Shown: positions 19,381 through 30,276, counted from the stretch's first letter. The stretch is 38,146 bases of DNA from Fragilaria crotonensis (GCA_022925895.1 JAKSYS010000606.1:1-38146); one strand, 5' to 3'. Made by a program: numbers and translations. The notes: generated by a model from the letters alone, not told the origin.

Positions 19381-22300
19381 ATGCATGATCCGTCAGACGA
19401 CACACAAGATGAAGAGGACCGGACTACAACATTAGCAGCGAACGACGCAAAAGACGTGCACGAAAACGGAACGAACGAGGACAAAGGCGGCGCCATGGAC
19501 ACGGTCGATTTTTGTACGACTGAACCCAGTGCTATAGCGGCGAATGCCGATGGCAAGCCTCAAGCCATGGATGACGATGATAATGATGACGAAATGAATA
19601 ATGATGATAGTAATGACTACGATGATGAAATTCCAGATGACATGGAGGACAATCCACACGACAAAACAAATGAAGGGGCTAAAAATAAGAACGCAACAAA
19701 AACGACGGAGCCAACAAGAACGAATACCGCAGGCTCCGTAAAAATTTCCAACGACACAACAACCACCGTTATTGCCAAATCTGGGAACGGATCCAATGGT
19801 CGCCACGGCAACATCACTAGTAGCAGTGCTGGACCAATAAGTGCTGCTCCTCCTCCTCCACCAGTGCTTAAGGGGACACTATCGTTCAATGTAGAAACGA
19901 GGCGCCACATGATTCGTGGCATGTGGAACTATGAAAATTCTTCCACCTTTCCTCCACAACGATTTGAGCTGCTCCGGAACTTGGATAAGGACGAGGATCC
20001 CACAGTCCTCCCGAGCGATGGAGAATTTCATGGATCCTTCAGTCTAGCTTATTTCCACACAACCTCCAAAGGCAAGCAGAAAGAGCGCAGCAAAGTTATT
20101 CCAGAGAGTGGTGTCAAAATCACATTCACGCCGATTGAGGGGAGCGAGGGAGAATTTGACGTTGATGGCGAAGGAACTAATCAGTTTGGAATTTTCAATA
20201 TTAATGGGAAGGCCACACCAAGCGAGCATGAGGGTGATCCAACCTTTGACATCGTCCTGAGAAAGCGCTACAAGCCTTCAAATCTGCCAGCACCAGTAGC
20301 AGCATTGGTAACCGGGGATTTGAAGAAGAAAAACGACCGAGCAATTTCATTGGAGACGGAAGTGTGGCAGGTATGGAATCCGTGGTGGAGTCTGAGGCAG
20401 GGCCTCTTCCTCCTCCGTCAGAGTCCTTTCCGTCCCGTGTGGTTTGTCTGCGCGGTAAACTCATGCGCGATCAGTCGGATGAACTTGGTGTTAATGAGGG
20501 GATCTACAGAATCAACGGGATGTGGTCGTCTGGATTGGATCTGATTCTGGCTGATCCGCAGAATGTTCGTGGGCTTTGCAATCGCTTCGAGTATGAACAC
20601 AAGAGTTCCCAAACCAGCAATGTCTTCCCCGTTTCGGGTAGATACTCTGGATGGTTCGATCTCACAAGTGAAGACGGCTCTAGAACTCGCATCAATGAGA
20701 AAGATATTACGCTAAAGTTCCGAAAAAATAACGCTGGCTATCACAACGTGGAGGGGAAAGGGTCAAACGCTTTTGGAAAATATAGCATCAGTGGCACTCT
20801 GACGCTTGACAACGTTATCACAATCTTCCGACACTTTCAAGCGCCCAAGAAGAAAGCGAAGGATCCACCCGCAAAACCGGACGGAACGACCACTAGTTCG
20901 TCAATCGGTGCTCCAATAGCGGTGAAGGATGTAGCGCCACCGCCTGACATGAAGTTGAAACTTGAAGACGTTGAAGTCCCTGGTGGTGAGCAAGTGAATG
21001 GAAATCTGCCATCCGTTCCACCTCCACCGCATGGCACGTATTCGGCCGTCTCACGAGGAATCATGCGGCTCAACGAAGACGGTTCACATACATGTTCCGG
21101 AAAATGGGCCATGACACGAGAACACTTCAACAACGGAACCGTGAGCAATTTTTCCTTCCGTCTGGAGGCCCATTTCGCTGCACAGGGAGCAGCAGCAATG
21201 AAGAAAGCCAACGGAGAAACCCGGACGACGACGAACCCGCTGGAGTGTCTCTCTTAGGTGCTCCTCCAGGATCCTTGACATTCCCGGTCGATTCTGCCCT
21301 CTACAAGGGCTCGTTTCAGATGAAGCGGGGAGCCACCAAGTATACATCGGTGATCGATCAACAGATAGTTCTGAAGTTTCGAAAGAATTCCGAGGGGTCA
21401 TTCAATGTTCATGGGACAGGGATCAATTCGATTGGAGTTTTCACTTTGGTCGGAAAATTAATACTTAGCGGAAAGAGCAGTGGACACGTTGAACTTTATC
21501 GAATGTATCCCTTGCCGCCAGCAGCACCTGGTCATCCTGGAGCGGCAGTTGTGCCTACCAAGATACAGTCAACTCCATCGTTGCCGCCACCACCGTCACC
21601 CCCACAAAAGATTAGTGGCGACACGGCGGCTCAAGCGTCGTCTTCTGCGATCCCGTCCGGTCCTGCTCCGCCGAGACAGGGACTGCTTAGGCGAGAATCG
21701 TCAAGACTCGTCAAGCTTCCTTCCCGTTTAGAGGATGATGATCCAGATGCTCAATTGGGCAGGCTCTTGGAAAAATGCGGTCAGCTTCTCAAGTTCATCA
21801 GCGAGAAAGACGTCGCGAGCGGTGCTTTCTTTGCGAACCCTGTTGACCCCGTTGCGCTCGGCCTCCCAACGTACTATCAGATTATCAGCGAACCTATGGA
21901 TCTGGGTACGATCCAAAGCAAACTTGACTCCGACGAGATAGAAACACCCGAAGAGTTTGGAAGGCTTGTTCGCCTCGTCTTCGAGAACGCCATGACCTTC
22001 AATGTGGAGCCAACTCACATCGTTCACCAGTCGGCAAGGCAGCTTTTAATACTTTTCAACCAGAAATTCCGTGATGTTGAACGAATGGCCGAAAACATCC
22101 GACGACAGCACAAGCTGCCGGATACAGTTGTCAAAACTGATCCTATGGGTGTAGGAAAGCAATTGAGTAAATCAAAGAAGCGAAAGGGCGGATCGGATGA
22201 ATTGATGAGCGCAAAGAGAAGGCGACTCTTAGAGGCTCAGACAATGGCCGCGGAGAACGCAAATGCCATGAGTGCATTGGTGGCTGCTGCACCACAAGGA

Positions 22301-23590
22301 ATTACCACTGGTGGCAGCGTGAGCCGAGCTGAATTTAACGCAATGCTTCAGATGATCCAAAAGCTCCAGGCACAAGTGGTACAGACTTACACCGCACTGG
22401 CAGAAATGTCTTCCGACGCTATAGAAGAGCCTCCTGCGCTTACGCAAACGGCCCCTCCACACTCAGTCGAGATGCAAGCCTACGTGCCTTCACAACAGGA
22501 GGAAAATCATGCTCCAGTTCAAGAAAAGAAAAAGGCAGTACCGAAGCGTAAGGAGCCCTCTCCTTTGGATGATGAGAAGTCACTTACCTTTGAGGAACAA
22601 CAAGCGATGACAGAGGCGATCAATCGGCTTCCGCGTGATAAGCTTCCTGGCGTTGTCAAAATTATTCGTGAATCGGCGAACTTAGGTGACGATGACACAA
22701 TTGAACTGGATGTCGATCAGCTTGATACGGTCACGCAACGCAAGCTGCAGCGCTTTGTAATGAAGGTAAGTATGTTCCGGAGAGTGCTAATGATCTTTCT
22801 ATTTGAACGTCTCCCTAACTTTCTGATTGTCATCCAACAGATCGTGAAGCCACCAAGAAAAAAGCCCAAGCTTGTTCCCAAGAAGAATCCGCCAGCGAAA
22901 AAGCCAGAAGCTGTGCCTATGCCAGCTGTCCCGAAGAAGCCTCAGCATACGCCGTCCTCAAAACCGCCTGAACATGGATTCTTTGCCTTTGGTTCGAAAG
23001 GTGGCGAAAGCGACTCAGATTCCGAAGATGGCGAGATCCCGCAAACAGAGGTTGCATCGTCCGAACGTAACAAGGATGACGACTTCAATCTAGGCGACGC
23101 ACATGATGACGACGATGACAACGACGACATGGGCAATAACGAATTTGGAACCAACTGGATTATGGCCACATCGGAACCTGCTGGAGCTGCGGCTGCTAAG
23201 GATGCAGACGATGACGATTGGGGCGCTGCACGAGAGCAAGCCGAAGTCGCCAAGGCCCGCGATGCGGAGCGAAAGGCCCGGGAAGAGAAGGTGCTTGCGG
23301 AAGCCGAACTCGCGAAGAGCCAACGACTGGCTGACGCTGCCGCCCGCGGGGAGGAGGCTCGTGTGCAACGCGATTTAAGAGCAGCGGAGGAGGCCCGTCT
23401 TCGAGAAGAGAAGGAGAAGCTCGCCTCGGAGAGGAAGCAGGCCGCTCGTGATGCCGAGCGAGCCAAGCTTCAGTCTGTGGAACGAACTGTGAATCTTGAC
23501 GAACAACGTGAAATCATGAAGCAATTTGAAACAAACTTTATGGGTGATGAGGCGGATGGTGCCAGTCCTTCGTCCGACTATGGGTTTTAG
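19381..23590 (+). CDS. BET-family bromodomain + NET protein with three novel N-terminal repeats
   Basis: BET proteins bind acetylated histones and regulate transcription in the nucleus. Order from the first ATG after an in-frame stop (residues approximate, corrected protein about 1378 aa): acidic Asp/Asn-rich region 1-130; three copies of an unrecognised beta-rich repeat (about 160-310, 350-490, 540-710), each preceded by a Pro-rich linker; bromodomain 794-905 (FFANPVDPVALGLPTYYQII, EPMDLGTIQSKL, NAMTFN with the acetyl-lysine-binding Asn); Lys-rich nuclear signal KKRKGG; NET domain 1066-1128 (LTFEEQQAMTEAINRLP, IELDVDQLD); KPPRKK; acidic patch; and a long Ala/Glu/Arg coiled coil to the stop. 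The frame slips near 20330 (AAAAA) and near 21215 (AAACCC); both fit one missing base. An in-phase 75-nt intron lies at 22766-22840. Convergent with the aminotransferase gene, 279 bp apart. Function of the repeats is unknown. Confidence 0.85.
22766..22840 (+). other. in-frame intron of the BET gene
   Basis: Donor AAG|GTAAGT, acceptor CATCCAACAG|ATC, 75 nt without an in-frame stop. Removal joins FVMK to IVKPPRKK at the end of the NET domain; retention would add 25 residues with hydrophobic character (MFRRVLMIFLFERL...), which do not fit the domain. Both isoforms keep the frame. Confidence 0.75.
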
Positions 23591-23869
23591 AACTGTTGAG
23601 GGTGAGCTTGGAGGACGATCGGCGCCCTTCCTTGTCTGCGAAAAAAACATAAAAGAAAAACTATAAATGATGTTTTGTGTTGGGGTCGAATCCGAAGGAC
23701 TATGGCATTTCACTGTTTCATGCTTCATGGCATTTCTCCGTTTCATACTTCGTACAATGTCGTGTATCATGTACGGGTGGCGCTTTGATTCAAGGATCAC
23801 AACTGAAGTCGACGATTCTTCCCGTCGAAACGTGCGTCGATTATAATGCGTGCACAGCGTTTCATTAAT

Positions 23870-25131
23870 TTAATACACCTTAAAATTCCATCCATACACA
23901 TCTTCTTCTTCTCCATTTTGAATGGCACGCACTCGATCGTACAGTCGTCTTGTCACGGCTCCAATTTCCTTCGAAAATTGGTATCGTTTGGCATTGCCAT
24001 CAGCATCGAATCGCGTGATGCTGCCCACTGGTGTCATGACGACCGCGGTTCCAACAGCCAAGACTTCTTCAAAGGCTTCCAGCTCCTCCACGGGGATGTC
24101 ACGTGCCTCAACGGTGAGGCCCTCATCCGCGGCAAGGGTCATCAAGCTCTTGTTTGTGATGGATGGCAAGACGGAACCTGATTTGGGAGTGACGAACTTG
24201 TTCTTTTTGATATCAATACCAACAAAGTTACTGGTTGAGAATTCTTCAATAGTGGTTTGGGTCGCAGCATCGAGGTACAAACCCACAGGAAAACCTTTCT
24301 TTTTGGCCAACATGTTGGGCAGCAAATCTGCCGCATAATTTCCTGCTAGTTTGACATTACCGACTCCTCTTGGCGCTGCGCGATCGTAATCATCAATAAT
24401 GATTGCATTCACAGGTTGTGAGAGACCTCCTTTATAATAATCACCAGCTGGAATGCATAAACAGATGAATGTGTATTCATCTGAGGGTTGTACGCCAATG
24501 CGAGGGCCAGATCCAAACAGGAGTGGACGAATGTAAAGAGAGCCTCCCGAACCGTACGGCGGTACGTACTCGATGTTGTCTCTGACAAGATCATTGACGG
24601 CTTGCAAGAAACGATCCATTGGTAGGCATTCCATGAGAGTGCGATCGCAGCTAGTCTTCATGCGTTTGGCGTTCTCGTCGGGTCGGAAGACGTTCACAGA
24701 GCCATCGGCGTGAGCAAAGGCTTTCAGACCTTCGAAGCAGGATTGGCCATAATGAAGGGCAGTTGCTCCGATGTGAATTTTAACGTACGGGTCCTAACGA
24801 ATGATGACATCGTATCAATAAGGTGAGGTTCATCGAATTTGAATTTGTGATAGTTGGTGCAAAACAAACTCACCGCCACAAGTTCCGTCGGGCCCCATTC
24901 CCCATTTTTGTATACAATGCGTACGTGGCTCTTAGTAGGACGGAATTCAAATTCAAGTTCTTCCCACGGTACATCCAGTTGTGCAGTACCTGGCTTTCCC
25001 AGTGCTGTATTCGCAGCTGTCATACTCATTTGCATCCATGATGATCGTGATGGAGCAGTCGTAGTTGCAGGGAGAGGTGAAAAGGCCGCAGCCGTCGTTG
25101 CCCACAATAGTGAAAGAGTCGCAATCTTCAT
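23870..25131 (-). CDS. branched-chain amino-acid aminotransferase, plastid-type presequence
   Basis: A PLP enzyme of fold type IV that interconverts Leu/Ile/Val and their 2-oxo acids. Exon 1 is 24874-25131 (86 codons), exon 2 is 23870-24793 (307 codons plus stop), 393 aa and no frameshift. The N-terminus has a hydrophobic signal with TTAAAFSPL at residues about 13-21, like the diatom ASAFAP plastid-targeting motif; mitochondrial import is the alternative. Family blocks: HIGATALHYGQSCFEGLKAF (about 93-112), YIRPLLFGSG, the PLP lysine in GNVKLAGNYAAD (about Lys234), IEEFSTSNFVGI, SVLPSITNKSLMTLA and VGTAVVMTPVG. The start is the only ATG upstream that gives a presequence. It diverges from the molybdate transporter gene across the Mutator-like insertion, which begins 321 bp upstream. 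Confidence 0.93.
24794..24873 (-). other. intron of the aminotransferase gene
   Basis: 80 nt on the minus strand, donor GTGGCG|GTGAGT, acceptor TTCGTTAG|GACCCG. It joins GPTELVA to DPYVKIHIGAT. Confidence 0.9.
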
Positions 25132-25443
25132 GATGTTGATGGGATTTGCTCCTTTATTTATCGTCAGAGTAACATAAGATTAGTGTGTGACTGCAGCTCT
25201 GATAGCTTGTCGGATGGGCGGTGGGTATTTGAGATGGGATTTCCACCACACACGTCCGTACGTCTGGGGAACGAGAAGCACGAAACAGACAACGAACACC
25301 CTGAAAATCACGATGTGTCCGTGTCCGACTGTGTTACTTGGCTACTCGAGTACTTGGTACTGTGGTACTGTAGCAACAAGAGGTATGTCATCTACCTTCA
25401 GTATGACAGTATGACATATCAACATATCATATGTCATATAATG

Positions 25444-25452
25444 TATTTATAA
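25444..25452 (+). repeat. 9-bp target-site duplication, left copy
   Basis: TATTTATAA directly before the left GGGGAAATTG terminus; identical to 29844-29852. A 9-bp duplication is typical of Mutator-like elements. Confidence 0.9.
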
Positions 25453-26003
25453 GGGGAAATTGCTATCGTACCTGTTATCTATTCCAAAAATTGAAAACAC
25501 CTGTTATCGGCTATAATATACCCCCTCAAATGACAATAATAGCATGCTAACTTTTACTATATCAAAAACACCTATTATCTTTTTGCCATGTTTTCAATAG
25601 CACCATTTATGTTTTACACAACTTGCAATATCACCTATTACAATTTGCAATAACACCTGTTTCGATTATGCCAATTTCAACTCCACGCAAATTATCGTAC
25701 CCCATAACGTAGAATGCCAACACATTGACACACTTTCAAACGTAAGGATCTCATGCATTGCTTAGCATTATCATGTGCTTCTCACTGATGAAATAAGCTG
25801 TGTTATTCCATTGACAATGCTTGGTGTGATGGTGTGAGGAAGTATGTGGTCATCTTGTGTGCTCTTGGGTACATTCTGGTTATTGTCATTTGTCTTCAGA
25901 TTTCTTGGGCTTGAGATGGGTCAGTAACAAAAATCGCTTGTATACAGTGGTGTACAAATGTACAACGACGATCTTTGGACACCAACACAACACAATCTCA
26001 TCA
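25453..26003 (+). repeat. left terminal inverted repeat of the MULE
   Basis: Runs from GGGGAAATTG to AATCTCATCA. It contains five to six copies of ACCTRTTA-like words (25470, 25499, 25570, 25633, 25655, with a weaker CACCATTTAT near 25601), candidates for transposase binding sites. Confidence 0.93.
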
Positions 26004-26109
26004 TGAGTAGCTGTTCTTCATGATCAAGAGCAACACCCAACCCCATATACATGCAACTTGAACTACTTTAAGAGCTACTTTTTCTTGTTTTGTTGTCAGC
26101 AACCTCTGT

Positions 26110-27930
26110 AAGACCACATTTGGTTTCATTCCACATGTTCGGCGATTGTGTCCACTCTCTATTGGGAACACAATTGTGACTTTGATGGGTCAGAGTTCAC
26201 TCCGTCTGCAGTATCTTTCACTTTTGGTCTACCAGGTTGTCTCTTGATTCTTTGTGGAGGAGGCTTTGTTTTCCGTCATAAGCAATTGTGTCTACCACAA
26301 CTGGAACAATGTTCGGTTCATAAAGAAGCTGCAGTGCTTGTACTTGTAAAAGTCTGGTATGCCATCGTGTGATTCAGACAACAGACTTGTGAATTCCATT
26401 CTATCTCAATTTTCGAAAACATGCCATGAAGTGACGGCACGGAATACAATATCTTGCCAGAAGCCACAAGTACACCACTTGTCCCTTGTATGTGTGTTGC
26501 ACGATCCCCGAACTCATTTCTTGTGTTTGAGGTGTTACCTTATGCCCTCCTCCACTTGCCAACTCGTACACATCAAAGCCGGCCGAGCATCCCTTTCATC
26601 TCTAATCCTTGCCAGACATTGCTTAACAACATTATCTGGATTCTTGTCAACATACTTCATTCTATTTCTTGAAATGCGACTGCCCATGATGTCAATAATC
26701 TTCTTGATTGCTTTGAGCCATGGCATGCTGCAGGTGCAAGGAACATGCTATTGGCAGATGCTTGTGTTTGATGTAATGATTCCATACAGGCGGAAGTCTC
26801 ATGTTCTCATCCAGCCAAGATGTATTCTTCCACAATCCATCAATGCTTTCTATGTAGGTTGTCACTGGTCTTAGCTTCCGTACTTGATCAATGAAGAACT
26901 TCTCCTGCCGAGTAGAGAATGTGCGTGCAATCCGAAATACATATGCCGCACATTGTACAAACCTCTGCTACATTGGCTAATGTGCTTGACACACAGCACG
27001 TTTGTGTTGTCTGGGAACACATCATCAGGGCTTGTTGAAGTCCCTTGTCACGATCTGAGATAAAGATGAAAGGATTCAGCTCAGTTGTCGCATCCCTTTC
27101 ACACAAAGAAGGCAAGCCTGTTTCAGCTTTGTCAGAAGTGTGTCCATGTTTCTCGGTCTTCATTTCCGAAGACAGCAGGAAGCCAATCGGATATACCTCG
27201 TTAGCTCCTGACAATACAGAAGCAATGTAAAGAGTGCCAACATGGTCAGCACATTTCATATGCGCCGCATCGAGTGAGATCACGGGCGCGTACAAACTTA
27301 AGGATGCCATCCATAAATCCCGGAATCACCATAGCCTGTAGTAATTCATGATCCTCATTTGTCTCCCACTCGATGACTGAAGCCGCATTGCCTTCAGTAG
27401 CTGTTGCAGGTATGGAATCATTTGCTGGTAGCCTTCTTTTTGCTCTGTGCTTTGACATTAGTGAGTCTTTGTGGAGGCCACGGTAGGCAGCAAAGTAAGA
27501 CACAGAATCTCCTTCAAGATCGTTTTCATCATCACATCTCGGGCAGTTGGTATTCCAACCTTCGTTTGCAGCCTCTTCAATGTATTCCTGAACTTTTCAG
27601 CGCGCACTGTTTCCACTGTCGCCCATCACTTGCTTTGAGTGGACGACGGACCGTTGTGTGACGCAACACAGATTGCTTCTTGATGACATACTTGCCATCT
27701 ATTCGTCTCCTCCCAACATGAACCTTGAACACACAGTTGACGTGCTCAGCGCATTTGTAGACCCGGAACTTGTCCACTTCACTTCGACGAATCGCAACCT
27801 GACATCCCGACTGCTTCTGGTATTGCTCCATGACTGAGTCACATCAGCAAGGCTTTTGAAGGACTCAATTTTGAGTTCCTTCACTAGTTTGGAAAATACA
27901 ACATCTTCAACATGCTCTTTGCGTCGGTGT
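26110..27930 (-). pseudogene. MULE transposase, frameshifted
   Basis: From N- to C-terminus on the minus strand: KELKIESFKSLADVTQ (near 27880), a FAR1/GCM-like DNA-binding part GCQVAIRRSEVDKFRVYKC then EHVNCVFKVHV and YVIKKQSVLRHT (27830-27640), a Cys-pair region NTNCPRCDDEND (near 27530), YFAAYRGLHKDSLMSKHRAK (near 27490), then the MULE catalytic domain VISLDAAHMK (first Asp, near 27275), EVYPIGFLLSSE and FIFISDRDKGLQQAL (second Asp, near 27060). Downstream come MKYVDKNPDNVVKQCL (near 26650), an AT-hook-like KRQPGRPKVK (near 26230) and a zinc knuckle CS-x-ESGHNRRTC (26130-26178). This is the canonical order of MULE transposases. Several frame changes (for example near 27830, 27300, 26165) break it; the third catalytic acidic residue could not be placed. 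Confidence 0.85.
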
Positions 27931-28309
27931 TCATTTTGTTAGGTGCTTGTAGTGGTTGGCATCCTTGTTGTTCCTGACCTTCACTTGGCATGCCCTGAGT
28001 CTGTCTTCTTGGCTTGCACTAGTACAATATTGCTACCGCCAGCCTTCTTCTTTTCAGTATCGTTCTTATCGTTCTTCTCCTCTCCTTCCTCAAATCTCAA
28101 TATCTTGCCTCACACTTCTTCTGGCACGGCTTGCCGGTGAGATCATTTCCATGAGAAGCTTAAGCATGCCAGGCGACTGTGTTGCATCCTTTTTGCTGAC
28201 TCTTTAGTTGCTATTACCATCCACTATACCCTCAATGTTACATGAAGGCCGGATGACTCTGCAACATTAGCAGACACATATTGTTCTTTCCGTCATGATG
28301 ACCTCAACT

Positions 28310-28753
28310 TCAGTAGTTGGGACTCGGCATTGCTGAGTCCTCTGCATTTTGATACTCCAAGAACCACAATGCTGCCATCATCGGGAGTCGTCCATGGTGA
28401 TCAATGCGGAAGCATCCTCTGATGACACTGCAAGAGAAGTGGATACTGGATAAGTTTTCAACAGCGGCAAGGTGAGTTGCCAAATCAGAACTATGTTTTG
28501 TCATATGTTCTTGTTTGGTTTCATTGGTGATTGGAATACTGTCGATGATGTGCAGAACCACACCAATCGAAAAGAGGCCACAATCAATCAGATTACCTTG
28601 AGTCGGACATGGGCAGTGCTTGACCTGAGTTTGAGGGCGACCTATCTTAAACTTATCATCACAGACAAAGTAAAGCAATTTGTGAAATTCAGCAAGAAAT
28701 GCAAATATGACTTGCTGCACCTCGTGTCCTCGTAGGTGCACTGCAAAATCCAT
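28310..28753 (-). pseudogene. ULP1-like (C48) cysteine protease domain inside the MULE, C-terminal part
   Basis: ULP1 proteases cleave SUMO-type modifiers. The ORF includes AEFHKLLYFVCDDKF, then RPQTQVKHCPCPTQGNLIDC and GLFSIGVVLHIID, in which Q-x-N-x2-DCG matches the oxyanion Gln and catalytic Cys of the family. The catalytic His and Asp should lie upstream; minus-strand coding such as PLYIGGLATTFFIEKANELV and KSLEIIRTSLKSYKAT (about 29010-28850) continues in other frames, with no clear His. The domain is thus partial or broken. ULP1-like domains are known from some plant MULEs. It precedes the transposase on the same strand, probably as a separate gene or as an N-terminal part of a longer transcript. 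Confidence 0.65.
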
Positions 28754-29289
28754 CAGTCATGCACTCAATACCCAATAGAATTCACAACCATGCTTTCAGT
28801 CAACTCAATCACGGACAAAGAAATGTGACTTATGAACCATTGGCACAACAAGCTTTGATCCTGGCAAGGGTGGTGGCTTTGTAGCTCTTCAGGCTCGTTC
28901 GAATGATTTCAAGGCTCTTTCGCGACGTTGATTCGAGCACCAGTTCATTTGCCTTCTCAATGAAGAAAGTTGTTGCTAATCCACCAATGTACAATGGTGG
29001 TGCGGATATATCTTCATCCTGAGAGGAAGCAACGGTGGTGTGGGAGATGGAGCTCCTCTTGGATCAAGTAGTCCAACAGGTTTGTACTCAAATACTTATT
29101 CTCCTGCAGCCTGCATCTTCTGCATGTGCCGAGAGAGAGAATAGAGAACCTTGGGCCCTGGAAAAAGCTCTTCTCAACTGCTGCTCTTCTTGGCTTCTCT
29201 TTGGTGGCATAATGAGACAAGAAATCAGTGTCAGGGACTGTCAAAAAGGAAGGGGAGGGAGAGGGTGATGCTGTTGATGATGAAATGGC
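28754..29289 (-). other. decayed coding region upstream of the ULP1-like ORF
   Basis: Minus-strand segments such as LVLESTSRKSLEIIRTSLKS are coherent but not continuous; no family is assigned to them. They probably form the N-terminal part of the ULP1-like protein. Confidence 0.35.
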
Positions 29290-29843
29290 TGATGAGATTG
29301 TGTTGTGTTGGTGTCATAAAGATCGTCGTTGTACATTTGTACACCACTGTATACGAGCGATTTTTGTTACTGACCCATCTCAAGCCCAGAAATCTGAAGG
29401 CATATGACAATGCGACCAGAATGTACCCAAGAGCACACAAGATGACCACATACTTCCTCACACCATCACACCAAGCATTGTCAATGGAATAACACAGCTT
29501 ATTTCATCAGTGAGAAGCACATGATAATGCTAAGCAATGCGTGAGATCCTTACGTTTGAAAGTGTGTCAATGTGTTGGCATTCTACGTTATGGGGTACGA
29601 TAATTTTGCGTGGAGTTGAAATTGGCATAATCGAAACAGGTGTTATTGCAAATTGTAACAGGTGATATTGCAAGTTGTGTATAACATAAATGGTGCTATT
29701 GAAAAAATGGCAAAAAGATAATAGGTGTTTTTGATATAGTAAAAGTTAGCATGCTATTATTGTCATTTGAGGGGGTATATTATAGCCGATAACAGGTGTT
29801 TTCAATTTTTGGAATAGATAACAGGTACAATAGCAATTTCCCC
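29290..29843 (-). repeat. right terminal inverted repeat of the MULE
   Basis: Reverse complement of 25453-26003 with few differences, such as one extra A in GCAAAATTATCG and a C/T change at terminal position 15. It ends CAATTTCCCC. Confidence 0.93.
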
Positions 29844-29852
29844 TATTTATAA
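29844..29852 (+). repeat. 9-bp target-site duplication, right copy
   Basis: TATTTATAA immediately after the right terminus CCCC; identical to 25444-25452. Confidence 0.9.
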
Positions 29853-30276
29853 TTCATCGAAAATCGAAAATACTATGAACATACCAGTATGGTCCCTACT
29901 GCACCCTGTTTTGTTTGCTCGATCTCACTTGTACCGACGTCAGACAGGCGGGCATCCACCGATGGCAAGCTCCACTGTCGTATCCGGCGGAAATTCCAGG
30001 TATGTACTTTTGTACCTTGTACCTGTACTGTACCAGTACGAGTTGGCATTTGGCATCCACGTGTTGAAGATCTTTGACATCCTCGGTCTTGCGTGTTGAT
30101 GGATTCATCCGTGGTCGTTTTTCTGTTTCTTGGCGGCCATATCGGCAATTGTCACAACAAGAAGCCAACACCAGTCAACAACTGATAGGTGTGGGGAAGG
30201 TCGAGGTGTTAGGTCATTCATCAAACCTTACCGAAGAAGCAAGTTCGGTCGGTCATCCTCAGTGTTGATAAAAAGA
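29853..30276. promoter_or_regulatory. upstream region of the molybdate-anion transporter gene
   Basis: 424 bp between the transposon and the ATG. An in-frame ATG at 30130 exists but would place a basic, non-hydrophobic stretch before the signal peptide. GTAC words occur near 30001-30040. No definite promoter element is identified. Confidence 0.35.

Larger units (their letters stand above)
25453..29843. mobile_element. Mutator-like DNA transposon (MULE), 4391 bp, with transposase remnant and ULP1-like domain
   Basis: Both ends are intact: terminal inverted repeats of 551 bp (left) and 554 bp (right), beginning GGGGAAATTGCTAT, and a perfect 9-bp target-site duplication outside. The first 260 bp of the two repeats differ at only about five positions, so insertion or the last homogenisation was recent. 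Coding content, all on the minus strand, is ULP1-like protease (28310-28753, perhaps from 29000) then a MULE transposase (about 27930-26110). Both are interrupted in this copy, so it is probably non-autonomous or mis-sequenced. It lies between two divergent plastid-related genes. Confidence 0.93.

Noticed and set aside
19432..19922. Long minus-strand ORFs (124 and 101 codons) opposite the BET N-terminus
   Set aside because: They are the complement of Asp/Asn-rich and Pro-rich codons, giving Ile/Val-rich low-complexity translations.
22942..23466. 174-codon minus-strand Ser/Ala-rich ORF
   Set aside because: It is a shadow of the Ala/Glu/Arg coiled coil of the BET protein.
28472..29492. Plus-strand ORFs within the transposon
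   Set aside because: They are opposite the ULP1-like coding and the terminal repeat; the minus strand carries the recognisable motifs.
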